64,000 nucleotides of DNA from Hygrocybe punicea. Lineage: Eukaryota > Basidiomycota > Agaricomycetes > Agaricales > Hygrophoraceae. The stretch is from positions 5,580,001 through 5,644,000 of the forward strand of contig OY744463.1 of the NCBI GenBank assembly GCA_963556145.1, written 5' to 3'. Shown here in pieces: positions 33,567-43,640 of this stretch. The notes beneath the pieces are model-generated. The model searched no databases. It saw nothing but the letters and a program-made list of their open reading frames with translations, and was not told where the DNA came from. The translations under genes were made by a program, and so were the position numbers. The first letter of the stretch is position 1. Each line of letters starts with the position of its first letter.

Positions 33567-34021
33567 TTGCCCTGGCCATTGAGGTGTTGTAGTACATGTA
33601 ATAATAATAAGAAAATCCAGCCACCCTTCCCTATATGGCAACTCAACCCCGTTTGGGCCATCGGCAAATTCCGGTTGAAAGTCTCGTGCACGAGTTCAAC
33701 AAGACTTGTCGTTTTCAACAACGACGCGACAACGGGTGCGGATGCCAGAGCACCCCAGGTAAGTGGTCCATTTATCTTTTTCATGTATTCTACTAACTAA
33801 TTATTAATAGTAAACAGTTTTGGGTTTTTTTGCCGCACCCTTGCGCCAAACGAACGCGAACAAGGCCAACAGGCGGACGCGGATGCGGTCAACAAGGAGG
33901 GAGGACACAGCCCAGAATGGGGACAACCCAGGCTGACCACGACAGCAAGAACAGGGATGACGAGAATGAGGACGACGGGGTAAACGAACGAACGCGACCA
34001 CGACGCGAAAGGGGAAGATGA
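33567..34021 (+). CDS. Spliced mini-gene of member I, right arm (loop outwards)
   Basis: Exon 1 (33567-33758) encodes MPWPLRCCSTCNNNKK, IWQLNPVWAIGKFRLKVSC, ending ADARAPQ. The donor is CAG/gtaagt. The intron (33759-33817, 59 nt) has the branch site TACTAAC and a cag acceptor (an earlier tag would give an immediate stop). Exon 2 (33818-34021) reads FWVFLPHPCAKRTRTRPTGG ... DDENEDDGVNERTRPRRERG, ending TGA. The total is 131 aa. The PVWAIG peptide and the intron position recur in members II (both arms) and III, although flanking DNA has diverged, which favours a real gene. Further exons beyond 34021 are possible. Function unknown; the basic/acidic tail could bind nucleic acid (guess). Confidence 0.55.
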
Positions 34022-34734
34022 CAACGGGAACCGGGAACCACGACAATGGGAAGACGACAACGGGCAGGGGCAACGAAGACGAGGATGACGAGTAGGGCAG
34101 CGGGCATGGGGACCGGGACGACGACTGGGAGGGGGACGACGACCAGGATGACGACCAGGATGAGGGAACGGGATGACGAGGACAATGAGACCGGGACAGC
34201 GAGGATGACAGCAACAGGGATGATGAGGACGGAAATGGCGAGGACGGGACGGCAAACGGGATGGCTACGGCAACACGAATGGGAACGGGGCCACACGGGA
34301 ACGACGACGACGACGGGGGCGACGTGGAGGGGGGTGGACATGTGGGTAACCCCGGTATGTAACTTTGTAGGTCCCCCCCGTTTCCCTCCCATTTCCTCCC
34401 GTTTCCCTCTCCTCTCTCCTCTCCCCCTGCCTATCTCCTGCCCCCTGCCAGCCCCACCTCCCATCCACCTCCTGCCCTTCTCCCCTTGCCCACCCCCTCC
34501 ATTCCCCCTGGTTATTTCCACCTCTCCTCTTCTCTCCACCATCACCACCACCACCTTCCTCCTCATCTCCTGATAATGTAGATATGTATATAATTAAGCA
34601 AAATAATTATTTGATTTGCAATGTCTATTTTAAGTAAGTTGCTAAATGTAAATTATTTGAAATTATGTTATAACATATGATATAATGGTTTATTGGTATG
34701 ATTACTTAGCAGATGCTGAGCAAGCAGTCAGTCC

Positions 34735-35175
34735 AACCAGCCTGTGGGACATCCCAAAAGCTGACAGGGACATCTCAGACAAGGCTGTGGGACATCCCAA
34801 AGCCTTGTTGGGATGTCCCAGAAGCTGGCAGGGACATCCCAGACAAGGCTGTGGGACATCCCAAAGCCTTGGTGGGATGTCCCACAAGCTGACAGGGACG
34901 TCCCAAACAAAGCTGTGGGATGTCCCATAAACTGGCAGGGATGTCCCAGACAAGGCTGTGGGACATCCCAAAGCCTTGGTGGGACGTCCCACAAGCTGAC
35001 AGTGACGTCCCAAACAAGGCTGTGGGACGTCCCACAAGCTGGCAGGGATGTCCCAGACAAGGCTGTGGGATGTCCCAAAGACTTGGTGGATGTCCCACAA
35101 GATGACAGGGATGTCCGAAAGCCTCAGCTGCAAGCTGACAGGGACATCCCAGACAAGCCTGTGGGATGTCCCAAT
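34735..35175 (-). repeat. GGGACRTCCC subterminal repeats, right arm
   Basis: Inverse of the 31430-31870 array, identical as far as I compared, with the same spacing of about 21-22 bp between palindromes. Confidence 0.8.
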
Positions 35176-35978
35176 AAAGCCTCTGTGAGATGTCTCCTTA
35201 CCCAAGTCCACTGTCCTCAAGACACACTCTAATTTCAGATCTATCCTCTGCATCTGCTTCCCAGTCAGCCATTGTATGCACAGCCAATAATGTAATAACC
35301 ACTGATATCCTGATCAAATGCTCTTCATAATACTCGTGTTTAATTTTCAGCTCAGCCTCCTCTGCATATGTAGCCCTACTTTTCTTTGTATATCATGCAT
35401 GCTCTGCTCACTTACTCCCCTACAAGCTTCAGCTTGCCACATGCACTAGGGATTGGTTTACTAGAAGCACACCCTCAATCCTCCCCCTCAATCCCATCTC
35501 ATTACCCAACATCTCCAGCACTTTTCCTGTCCCACTCCTTCTGTCTTTATATGTGGAAACAACTGCTGTATCTTCACACCCTGTCACTGACCTTGAAGGA
35601 CAATCAGCTCTGTGACTCTCAAAAGAACAAGTATGTACAATCTTATACTATGCCATAGCACCCATGGTACCCATAGTGGCCATGACAAGGCCTGGAAATT
35701 TATAATTATATGCTGTCATCACTCTGAGTTTTCTATTGAATAGCTAGGGAAGGCAAATGCCCCCAGACACCCCCTCTGTGTGGGATGTCCCATGTCCCAT
35801 GGGACATCCCACAACACCAAATGTCGTCCCATGGGCCATCCCATACACCGGACCAGGGACAATGGGACGTCCCAACGTATCGTCCCAGGGCTGCCCAGTA
35901 CTTTTACCAACATGTAGATGGTTCAGTACTAGAGGTGAGTTGTAACTAGTTGTTCAGGTTTGGGGGTAGCCTGAAGTG

Positions 35979-35985
35979 TTCGAGA
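35979..35985. repeat. Target-site duplication TTCGAGA, right
   Basis: Second copy of TTCGAGA, followed at 35986 by the continuation of the disrupted gag frame (KLFTTRISGNAICIKWN). Confidence 0.85.
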
Positions 35986-36200
35986 AGCTTTTCACCACTC
36001 GTATCTCAGGCAACGCTATCTGCATCAAATGGAACATTTTCGGCAAATGCTCCAAGCCCCAACCCTCCCATCACATCTGCTCCATCTGTCGCATCTCCAC
36101 TGCCACACCAGCTCTCGCGCTTGCTGCTAACTCCGTCAAGGATCACATCGTCACTCCTGATGATGCCAACGCTTTCGAGAATGCTCTAATATCTGCTTAA
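35986..36200 (+). pseudogene. DIRS-like gag region, right half with zinc knuckle
   Basis: In frame with 30617 after removal of the insert: KLFTTRISGNAICIKWNIFG, KCSKPQPSHHICSICRI, giving C-x7-C...H-x3-C-x2-C spacing like the nucleocapsid fingers of fungal DIRS/tyrosine-recombinase elements. It continues ALAANSVKDHIVTPDDA and stops at about 36200. Confidence 0.65.
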
Positions 36201-36339
36201 TCCACCTCTACCCTAATTTGCCTCACAAGCTCAGACACGGCTTCCCTTTGGGAGATCTCGAGCCGCTTTCTTACTCCTACACTCCTCCAAATCATTCCAA
36301 TCGACGAACATACTGATGACATTCTGAGATAGTTCTTCG

Positions 36340-36660
36340 AAATTGACTTAAACCGCATGTCAGGCCCTTTCGAGAAGGGTGAATTAGAAACTATCTTGGG
36401 CGGCCCTTTCCCAGGTTCACGTAGTTCAGGGTGACCTCGGCAAGCCGGACAAAAAGTGGATCTGCCGCAATTTATCCATCAAAGGCGCCCCAAAGGTCTT
36501 GGTCAACGACAAGCTTAACTCTGACGATTTCCCTACTCGGTGAAGCATGGCTCATGAAATGGCCGATATCCTGCGTCTTCTCTTGAATCTGAGAATAACC
36601 TGGCTGACCTCATCTCTCGTGGCGTTTTAGGACACAGATCTCTCCAGTCCCCATATGCTA
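36340..36660 (+). pseudogene. DIRS-like reverse transcriptase remnant
   Basis: Fragments of the N-terminal RT: GPFEKGELETILGG, then RNLSIKGAPKVLVNDKLN with SDDFPTR, and MAHEMADIL, separated by a stop and a frame change. These match the FxxxELxxL...RNLS...SVNDxINSDDFPT...W signature I know from Agaricomycete DIRS-type RT. The catalytic part is missing. Confidence 0.6.
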
Positions 36661-36839
36661 TCATGCTCCCTGATGAGCTCCTTCCTTTCATAGTCCACCG
36701 CATTTCAGCGCCGGTGCGTGCCGACGTGATCCCGATGTCTATGCCTTTCCATACCACACTGGTCAGCAGTATCCCGAAAGGTGTGTCGCAAGCATCTCGT
36801 GGTCGAATCAATAGAAGACCTAGAAAAGATTGCATGTAC

Positions 36840-37300
36840 TCTCCATCGTCTCTTCACCCTTTCATTTGTGTTAGCGATTGCCTCATGGCCTGCCACGCTC
36901 CCTTTTCTTCATCCTTTCACTCCTCTCTTCGTGCCGAGCTCTTGACTCCAGCAATTTTGAAGTTCTTCTTTGATCCCTTGATGTGCATGGTGCTAGTCCT
37001 CTTCGCTTCCATCAATTCTGTGACAAGATGCAAGTTCCCAAATCTAGGGGCTCTTGGCAGCTTTTGCGGCAACTGCTGCAGTCAAGGTTTCGCGTTCCTG
37101 CCTAGTTTTCATGGCTTGGTGGTCTCCACTTTTGGCACATTTTTAACGGGGCGCCATGGTTTGGCGCTGATTCAGAATTGTTGTCCAAAGTGCGTACCGG
37201 TGTCTCAAAATTAATCCCAGATTCGTCTCGGCAGGCTAAGCGTCCTCCAGTTACCATTGAACACATGCATGTGTTACGCGACAGCCTCGCCAATTCTTGA
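36840..37300 (+). pseudogene. Tyrosine recombinase remnant (N-terminal core-binding region)
   Basis: Frames read GASPLRFHQFCDKMQVPKS, then after a stop GLHFWHIFNGAPWFGADSEL and RQAKRPPVTIEHMHVLRDSL. They correspond to the core-binding domain of fungal tyrosine recombinases (FHxFCD...IRAWHxxNGxPW...KRPPVT). The catalytic R-H-R-Y domain is absent, cut off near 37310 where member III begins. This remnant is what identifies the relic as DIRS/Crypton-like. Confidence 0.6.
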
Positions 37301-37329
37301 GCCCTTTCAGTGTATCTTTCCCATGATAT

Positions 37330-38290
37330 ATGGGTCAGCCGAGATGGACAATTCCCACTCCAAGTGGGCTAGCTTATCTCGGCCGACCAATATCTTTCTC
37401 CAGGGCAGATGGCTTGGCTGAGGGTTCCATGTTCGGAGAAGCATGGGTTGGCCGAAGCAGAGGGATATATTGGCTGGCCATGGAACATGGATTGGCCGAC
37501 TGGGCTGGGTATTTCGGCTGGCCATGAAAGGTGGATTGGCCGATGGGTCTGGGTATTTCGGCTGGCCATGGAACATGGATTGGCCAACCTGGCTGGGTAT
37601 TTCGGCTGGCCATGAAAGGTGGATTGGCCGACGGGTCTGGGTATTTCAGCTGGCCATGGAACATGGATTGGCCGACCGGGCTAGGTATCTTGGCTGGCCA
37701 TGGAACATGGATTGGCCAATGGGTCTGGGTATTTCGGCTGGCCATGGAACATGGATTGGCCGACTGGGCTAGGTATTTTGGTTGGCCATGGAATATGGAT
37801 TGGCCAACTGCCCTGGGTATTTCGGTTGGCCATGGAACATGGATTGGCTGATGGGTCTGGGTATTTCGGCTGGCCATGGGAGGTGGATTGGCCGACCGGG
37901 CTGGGTATCTTGGCTGGCCATGGAACATGGATTGGCCGACTGCCCTGGGTATTTTGGCTGGCCATGGAACTTGGATTGGCCGACCGGGCTGGGTATCTTG
38001 GCTGGCCATGGAACATGGATTGGCCGACCAGTCTCGGTATTTCACTTGGCCATGGAACATGGGTTGGCCAAATGGTCTGGGTATTTTGGCTGGCCATGGG
38101 AGATGGATTGGCCAACAGGTCTGGGTATTTAGGCTATGGATTGGCCGATGGTCTGGGTATTTCGGCTGGACATGGAACATGGATTGGCTGACCTCTGTAC
38201 GTTTATTGGCTGGCCATGAGACATGGATTGGCTGACTGTACTGGGTGTAGCCATGGAACATGGGTTGGCGAAAGCTTTGGTTATATGACA
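37330..38290 (+). repeat. 44-bp minisatellite (GGATTGGCCGAC family)
   Basis: About twenty imperfect tandem copies of a unit of about 44 bp: GGATTGGCCGACyGGGCT, GGGTATyTyGGCTGGCCATG, GAACAT. Units contain TGGCCA palindromes. Copies decay towards 38290. It creates long overlapping open frames on both strands (for example 37374-38315 minus) that are not genes. Confidence 0.9.
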
Positions 38291-39339
38291 TGGCCATAGC
38301 ATCTGGGTTGGCCAAAGCTCCAGCTACATTGGGATGGCCACAGCTCTAATTACATCAGCTGTCAACATGATATGCATTGGCCAACACTCAGAATACATTG
38401 GCTGGTCATGGCACATTGGTTGGCGGTTCCTAATGGGTCTCTGGCTGGTTGTGGGTCATGGATTGACCAGTGCCAGAGATATAATGGCCAGCCATGATAC
38501 GGCTGACCTTGTGACATAGGGTTAGGGTTTACACCAATAAAATGCAATAAATTCCTTCTCAGACATTAACAGCTTAACATTACAACAAGTACTGCTACTG
38601 TGTCACAAATGCCTCTGAAAGGATAACAAGCAAGACACCAATGCCATTCAGTCTTGATCTCAAAGGAGGAGCTCTTCTCCTTCTTGATCAAGACTGACTG
38701 ACAAAGAAAATACTAACAAAAGTTTTGCGAACAAATAACCAAAAATGGATACTGAAATCAACTAAACTAACAATATTACCTGGTCTCAATGTCACTAAAG
38801 GGAGGCTTAAAAGTAATAGTGAGACTTACCTGGTCAACTTTCAATGATGCCACCAGGCCCACCACAAGTAGGTTGCCCAGCAAGGAAATCAGGGGGATTC
38901 ACCCGCCCTTTCATTCCTGAAGACCTGTACAGTGACAAGCACTCATTTCTGAGGACCAGACACCAACAGTTGGCACGCAGAGATGCCACAATGTTCATTC
39001 AAGTTGAACAGATAACTTCAACAAAAGATACTGTCAGTAATGGGGTAATACAAATTAATCACTCATCTGGATGCAAACATACCAAAGAAGATACCTGACG
39101 GTGAAAAAGAAGAACATACCACAATAATCAAGTAGTCCTGTGAAGTGAACAGACATCAGCAACAAAGCCTGAGGAAATCACCTACCAGTTAAGACTATGA
39201 CACTACAGAATCTCTGGTTGTTGCCCGGTACAATAACCAAGGATCCTGTAGTGTCATCAAAAGTGGTAGTGGTGGTTGTGAGGTAAGGAGAAAATCTCAA
39301 CCGTGTTTGATGGGCTTGTACTTATTTGTTCATGTGACT

Positions 39340-39480
39340 TAACGTGTTTGTTGATCACATGTCACAAAGTGTGATGTCACGTTGGGCCATCCAAATGTTA
39401 CATGACACTTGTGACATGTCGCGTCTCATCAATCATGTGACCTGTCGCGTTGCATTAATCATGTGACACGTGAGTGGTAA
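39340..39480. repeat. ATGTGAC / GTCACAT motif cluster
   Basis: About 140 bp with many short direct and inverted copies of ATGTGAC, GATCACATGTCAC and CATGTGACCTGTCGCG. It resembles the palindromic modules of the Helentrons only in the core motif. Significance unknown. Confidence 0.4.
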
Positions 39481-39589
39481 TAATCATCATATTCCAAGGG
39501 CAGGAATCCTGCCCTCATCTCACTATGTATAATAGGTACAAAATACAATAATAATGATATAACGAGGGCAGGGAATCACCCTGCCCTCG

Positions 39590-40740
39590 TCTCATTGCTG
39601 AGCCACCCCGACAGTCGGGTTCATTACCACCGCTGCTGCTGCCGTTGCCATTGCCATTGTCGTGTCTGCTGCTGCTGCTGCTGCGGTTCACGCTGCTGTT
39701 GCTGTTGCCGCTGCTGCTGCTGCTGCTGCTGCTGTTGCTGCTGTTGCTGCCGTCGTTGTCGCTGCTGCTGCTGCTGCTACTGTTGCCGTTGTCATTGTCG
39801 TGTCTGCTGTTACTGGTGCTGCCATTGCCGTTGCCGCCGTTGCCATTGCCATCGCGGCTGCTGCTGCTGTTCACGCTGCTGGTGCTGCTGCTGTGGCCGG
39901 TGCTGCTGCTGTTGCCGTTCCCGGTCCCGGTCCCGCTGCTGCTGCCATTCCCGCTCCTGGTCCTGGTCCTGGTCCTGGTCCTGGTCCTGCCGCTGCCTTG
40001 CCATCTTTGTTGCTGTCCTCATTGTTGTCGTTGCCATCCACGCTGTCATCGTTGCCGTCCACGCTGTCATCGTTGCCGTCCACACTGTCGTCGTTCCTGT
40101 GCTTGCTGTCATCGTTGCCGTCCCCATGGTTGTCGTTCCGGTCCCCATGGTTGTCGTTCTGGTACTCGTGGTTGTCGTTCCGGTCCCCTGCCGCTGCTGC
40201 TGCTGTTCGGGCTGCTGCTGCTCTTGCCATTGCCGTTGCCGTTGCAGGCTTTGCCTCGGCGCAGTAACGACTGCAAGGCATTAGTAGTACATAAAATAAG
40301 CAAAAAATCACTGATGACTTACCGTTGTCATCCTTTTCTTCCTCACCGTCGTCCGCGTCTGGGTCTTCGTCGTCTGGGTCTTTGTCATCGTCGACCGCGT
40401 CCGCATCTGCGTCAACCCTGTCTTTTTCTCCGCCAACCCGGTCTCCATCGTCCGCGCCATCCCCATACCATTGTGGATCCTGTCTCCCATCGTCGTCCTC
40501 GTTCTCGTCGTTCCAGTCCCCGTGTCCATCATTGCCGTCCCCGTTCTCGTCGCTCCGGTCTGTCATTCCGGTCCCCATTCCGTTCTCATCGTTGCCGTCC
40601 CCCCTCTCTTTGTTCCGGTCCTCGTCGTCGTCGTTCCGGTCCTTGTTGTCGCCGTTCCCGGAACCATGGTTGTTGCCCTCTTATGGGCCTCGTGTCATTG
40701 GCTGTCGATGTTGATGTGGTAATGTTCACGGTCGTCTGAC
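39590..40740 (-). repeat. Low-complexity CTG/CGTC block of member III
   Basis: Runs of ctgctg, cgttgcc and ccggtc units. Long frames occur on both strands because stops are rare. Read on the minus strand it would form exon 2/3 of the mini-gene (Asp/Asn/Gly-rich), interrupted by a well-formed intron at 40271-40322 (gtaagtc ... TACTAAT ... ccttgcag). Confidence 0.6.
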
Positions 40741-41010
40741 GTGACGTTGCCAGAAAAGACCTAAAAAGTACGTGGAATTAGTTAATAAAAATAAATAAAA
40801 CAAACTTAAAATGAAACTTAGCCTGGTGCTCTTCCGCAGCCTTGTGTCTGTGATCGTGGTTGCAAAGAAAGAGTGACATGGCTTGAACTCGCGCGAGAAT
40901 TTCAACCGGCGTTTGCTGATTTCCTAAACGGGGCCGAATTGCCATATTGGTACAGGTGGCTGGATTTTCTTATTGCTATTACATGCTGTATAACACCTCA
41001 ATGGCCAGGG
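40323..41010 (-). pseudogene. Spliced mini-gene of member III, degenerate
   Basis: The exon-1 equivalent reads KKIQPPVPIWQFGPV, a stop, EISKRRLKFSREFKPC, aligning with the IWQLNPVWAIGKFRLKVS segment of member I. The first intron is at the same place (40761-40822, GC-AG: CAG/gctaag ... ttttag). The exon after it is Asp-rich to the second intron (40271-40322). Stops in exon 1 mean it is decayed. Confidence 0.5.
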
Positions 41011-41388
41011 CAAGACCCTGAAGGGATGTAAGTATCCCATACCTACAAGTATGGTAAATTTTGTATTTTATTTGAGCCTACAGAGAGAGCTATTCACAAT
41101 GTATTTGAGCCCTCTGCCAAAATTGGACCCTTAAACACCCAACTTTGCGAGTATACATCTAGAAAATCTAAAATTAATTCTAGCAGTACTAGGTGATGTG
41201 TGCTTCATTGTTACAATAAGTGCCTGGCAGTTAGTAGTCCAGGAAATGTGTTGTAGGACAAATGTGTGTGGAACTTCACATTAATAAATTATTGGCTGTT
41301 CAATCAAAGTCCCGTTATTTGGATTCAAGTCACGCAACTCACAGCTTTACCATTTGTTGGCTACAGCACATTTCCTGGACTACTAACA

Positions 41389-42025
41389 TATCAGCTCCTG
41401 TAATTACATTTGAACAACATTTAGTGTATGATGAGTTGTGGATGAAGTAAGAGGTGACCAAGTGTTTTTTAACATCCAGAATGATATTGTTAAATTATGG
41501 CATCAAATGAGCTCCTATGAACAAGATTGTAGAGAGAAAGTTGTTCATTTTTTCAAGGGCTAAAAGTACCTATACCATGTTTTTGTTCTTTGAGCCAACG
41601 TTACAGCTGGACTACATTTGTCTGCATTGGGATCAAAATATCACAAGAATCATATATGTTGGCTCAAAGAACAAAAATAAAGAAAAACACGGTATATGTA
41701 CTTCTAGCCCTTAAAAAAATGAACAACTTTCTCTCTACAATCTTGTTCATAGGAACTCATTTGATGCCATAATTTAACAATATCATTCTGGATGTTAAAA
41801 AACACTTGGTCACCTCTTACTTCATCCACAACTCATCATACACTAAATGTTGTTCAAATGTAATTACAGGAGCTGATAGCCATTAGAAAATAGTACAACT
41901 TTCCCTCTACAACCATCTCAATCCATGCAGTATTTCATGAGATACAAGATTGAGTACAGTAATTTTGTCTAAGTCCATATTGTTTAATCAATTCAAAAAT
42001 TTCCAAAAATTGTCAAGATACATGC
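41389..42025. mobile_element. Foldback MITE, copy 1, with tail
   Basis: 41389-41878 is an inverted repeat with arms of about 240 bp (TATCAGCTCCTGTAATTACA ... inverse ending CAGGAGCTGATA). A tail of about 140 bp (to about 42025) is shared with the copy at 48242, so the repeated unit is longer than the hairpin. It is non-coding. Downstream the Ty3 RT frame begins at once. Confidence 0.75.
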
Positions 42026-42890
42026 AAATGGCTTTAAAGAATTCCCCACCAACATTTCAGCAGCTGATGAACCATGTCTTTCCATACGAAATATGCAAAG
42101 GATGGTTGTTGGTTTATATGGATGATATCCTCATCTTTTCCAAATCGCTTGAAGAAAACCAACAACGAACAAAACAAGTTCTACAAATCTTCCGTGAAAA
42201 CAATCTCTTCCTGAAGCCAAAGAAATGCACGTTTGACAAGGAAAAGGTCGATTACCTTGGCTTAATTGTTGGACATGGACAGGTACAAATGGATCCAATC
42301 ACGACAAACGCAATTACCGATTGGCCCATCCCAACAAATCAAACGGAAGTAATGCTTCATTAGTTTCCTTAACTTTTATCGACGCTTCATCAAAGATTTC
42401 TCCAAGATTGCCGCACCATTACATCGTTTGACGGGCAAAGACAAATGGGAACGGACTGATGAACAACAATCTGCATTCATTCAGCTAAAAAAGATCATTA
42501 TGACTGATCCAATCCTTGTTCTTCCAGTCCCTGACAAGAAATTTATTGTTGAATGTGATGCCTCCAACTTCACTATTGGTGCTATTTTGTCACAAGAACA
42601 ACCTGATGGTCTGTTTCAACCAGTCGCATATATGTTGACCACCATGACACCAGTGGAACGGAATTATCAAATCTTTGATAAGGAATTGCTTGCCGTCATA
42701 TGAAGCTTTGAAGAATGGCGACATTTCCTTCTCAGTGCAAAAGAGCAAATCAACGTCTATACTGATCATCGTAATCTTGAGTATTATCAACAACCACAAG
42801 ATCTTACCCATCGATAAGTACGATGGATCACTGAAAGGGTGCACTGCGGTAATATGAACGGAATCAAATACCAACTCTACCACGGTGCTG
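42026..42890 (+). pseudogene. Ty3 chromovirus relic: reverse transcriptase and RNase H
   Basis: RT from MALKNSPPTFQQLMN, with WLLVYMDDILIFSKS (YMDD catalytic box), PKKCTFDKEKVDYLGLIV and ITDWPIPTNQTEV, then a frame change. RNase H follows: RLTGKDKWERTDEQQ-like start, VECDASNFTIGAILSQ (first Asp), FDKELLAVI (Glu in KELLAV), and a TGA at 42701-42703 before SFEEWRHFL. Then INVYTDHRNLEYYQQ (Asp in TDH), a TAA at 42815-42817 and RWITER. Both stops fit CGA/CAA to TGA/TAA. The N-terminal half of pol and gag are lost. Confidence 0.88.
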
Positions 42891-43640
42891 TACGAATTCT
42901 GAGGGGTTCAATCTCAATCCAAAAGGTTAATAAAAATACTCAGAGGTGCTCTGGATAGTGGTGATGATGTTTCTGATGTGCGCGGCGTGTGCGAAACAGT
43001 CGGCGATGTTTTTGGTGTATACGTAGCACTTTGTAGAAGGAACGCAAAGTTTAATAGAGCATAGCGGGACTATCGCATGGACAGCGCAGTAAAGAGGTGA
43101 TATGATAGACTGGAATCGGGGGTATACAAGATGTCTCTCTAGTATGTAAACTAAAGAGGGTATTTATGCAAAGTTGGTTGTTAGGACAGTAAAGGGTGAA
43201 GAAGGCAAGACAAATAGATGGTGTGCAATGGAACTATGATGCAATAGGGATGAATTGGAACTGAAACAAAGGGTATAACACCATGCGAAGCAATTTCCAA
43301 AATATCGAGAGGATAGGAGCTATAATGTTTGAAATAAGTGAAACATGTCGCATAAAGACTTCCCTGGAACCGGAACGGAATTGGAATGGAATAGGGTGAA
43401 TGGTATAAGCGCGGATGATGTCAGAGAGGCTCGAAATATGTTTCCGAAGGGGGCCGAAGAGCTCCGAAGAAAATTGCTGTAATGTCAAAGTATCGCCCAT
43501 GTCGCACGCATATTGCAGTTGCATTGCAATGGAGATACATATAAATCGGGATGTTTCACAGTGAATCGCAGCATGTCGAGGCTAGAATAGGTCCAATAGA
43601 ATGTTTCCGTGCTTAGGGACGTGCGCTGCATATCATCGCA
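42837..43640. other. ~0.8-kb insertion in the Ty3 relic, origin unknown
   Basis: The RNase H frame stops making sense after RWITER (about 42836) and resumes at 43641 with QDYNFCFLYQKGAQNKKAD, which would be its next residues. The sequence between has no recognisable ORF. Its borders share a weak direct similarity (GTGCACTGCGGTA near 42839 and GTGCGCTGCATAT near 43622). It contains ATATAAAT near 43551. It could be a solo LTR or a small non-autonomous element. Confidence 0.5.

Larger units (their letters stand above)
30625..35978. mobile_element. Giant inverted-repeat element, member I
   Basis: A 5,354-bp element made of two arms of 2,492 bp (30625-33116 and 33487-35978, coordinates summing to 66603) around a loop of at most 370 bp. 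I found only one difference between the arms (near 32706, SLSTA versus SLLTA). Tips are CACTTCAGG...CCTGAAGTG. A 7-bp TTCGAGA duplication flanks it, and removal restores the gag reading frame. This shows it is an inserted mobile element and not a random assembly palindrome. From tip to loop each arm has GGGACRTCCC-rich subterminal repeats, AT-rich DNA, a (G/C)TCGTC-type low-complexity block, and a conserved spliced mini-gene. No transposase is recognisable. 7-bp duplications are uncommon (hAT give 8, Mutator-like about 9). Confidence 0.85.
37316..41388. mobile_element. Inverted-repeat element, member III (single arm)
   Basis: It has the same order as one arm of member I: subterminal minisatellite (37330-38290), AT-rich part (38300-39580), low-complexity trinucleotide-like block (39590-40740), conserved spliced exon region (40760-41040) and loop-like sequence (41060-41388, with an imperfect inverted repeat AGTCCAGGAAATGTGTTGTA...TACAGCACATTTCCTGGACT). 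The second arm is missing. A foldback MITE abuts at 41389. The left boundary near 37316 is approximate and no target duplication can be seen. Confidence 0.6.

Noticed and set aside
32037..34573. Long overlapping open frames on both strands in the GC-rich blocks of member I (up to 257 codons)
   Set aside because: They exist in several frames at once and consist of Pro/Ser/Val or Arg/Thr/Gly runs, as expected from stop-poor low-complexity DNA. Only the frame tied to a conserved exon and intron is kept.
30625..35978. Palindrome as pure assembly artefact
   Set aside because: The flanking 7-bp duplication and the restored gag frame would not arise from a misjoin; only the 100-N loop gap is regarded as artefact.
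37330..38290. CRISPR-like regular repeat
   Set aside because: Units are contiguous and imperfect, without unique spacers, and the genome is eukaryotic.
37374..38315. Minus-strand 313-codon frame and many plus-strand frames in the 44-bp repeat
   Set aside because: By-products of a minisatellite lacking stop codons; the unit length is not a multiple of three and repeat peptides change frame.
39595..40739. Cys-rich plus-strand frame (MLSHPDSRVHYHRCCCRCHC type)
   Set aside because: It is a reading of CTG/TGC repeats; the opposite strand has the conserved intron and exon order.
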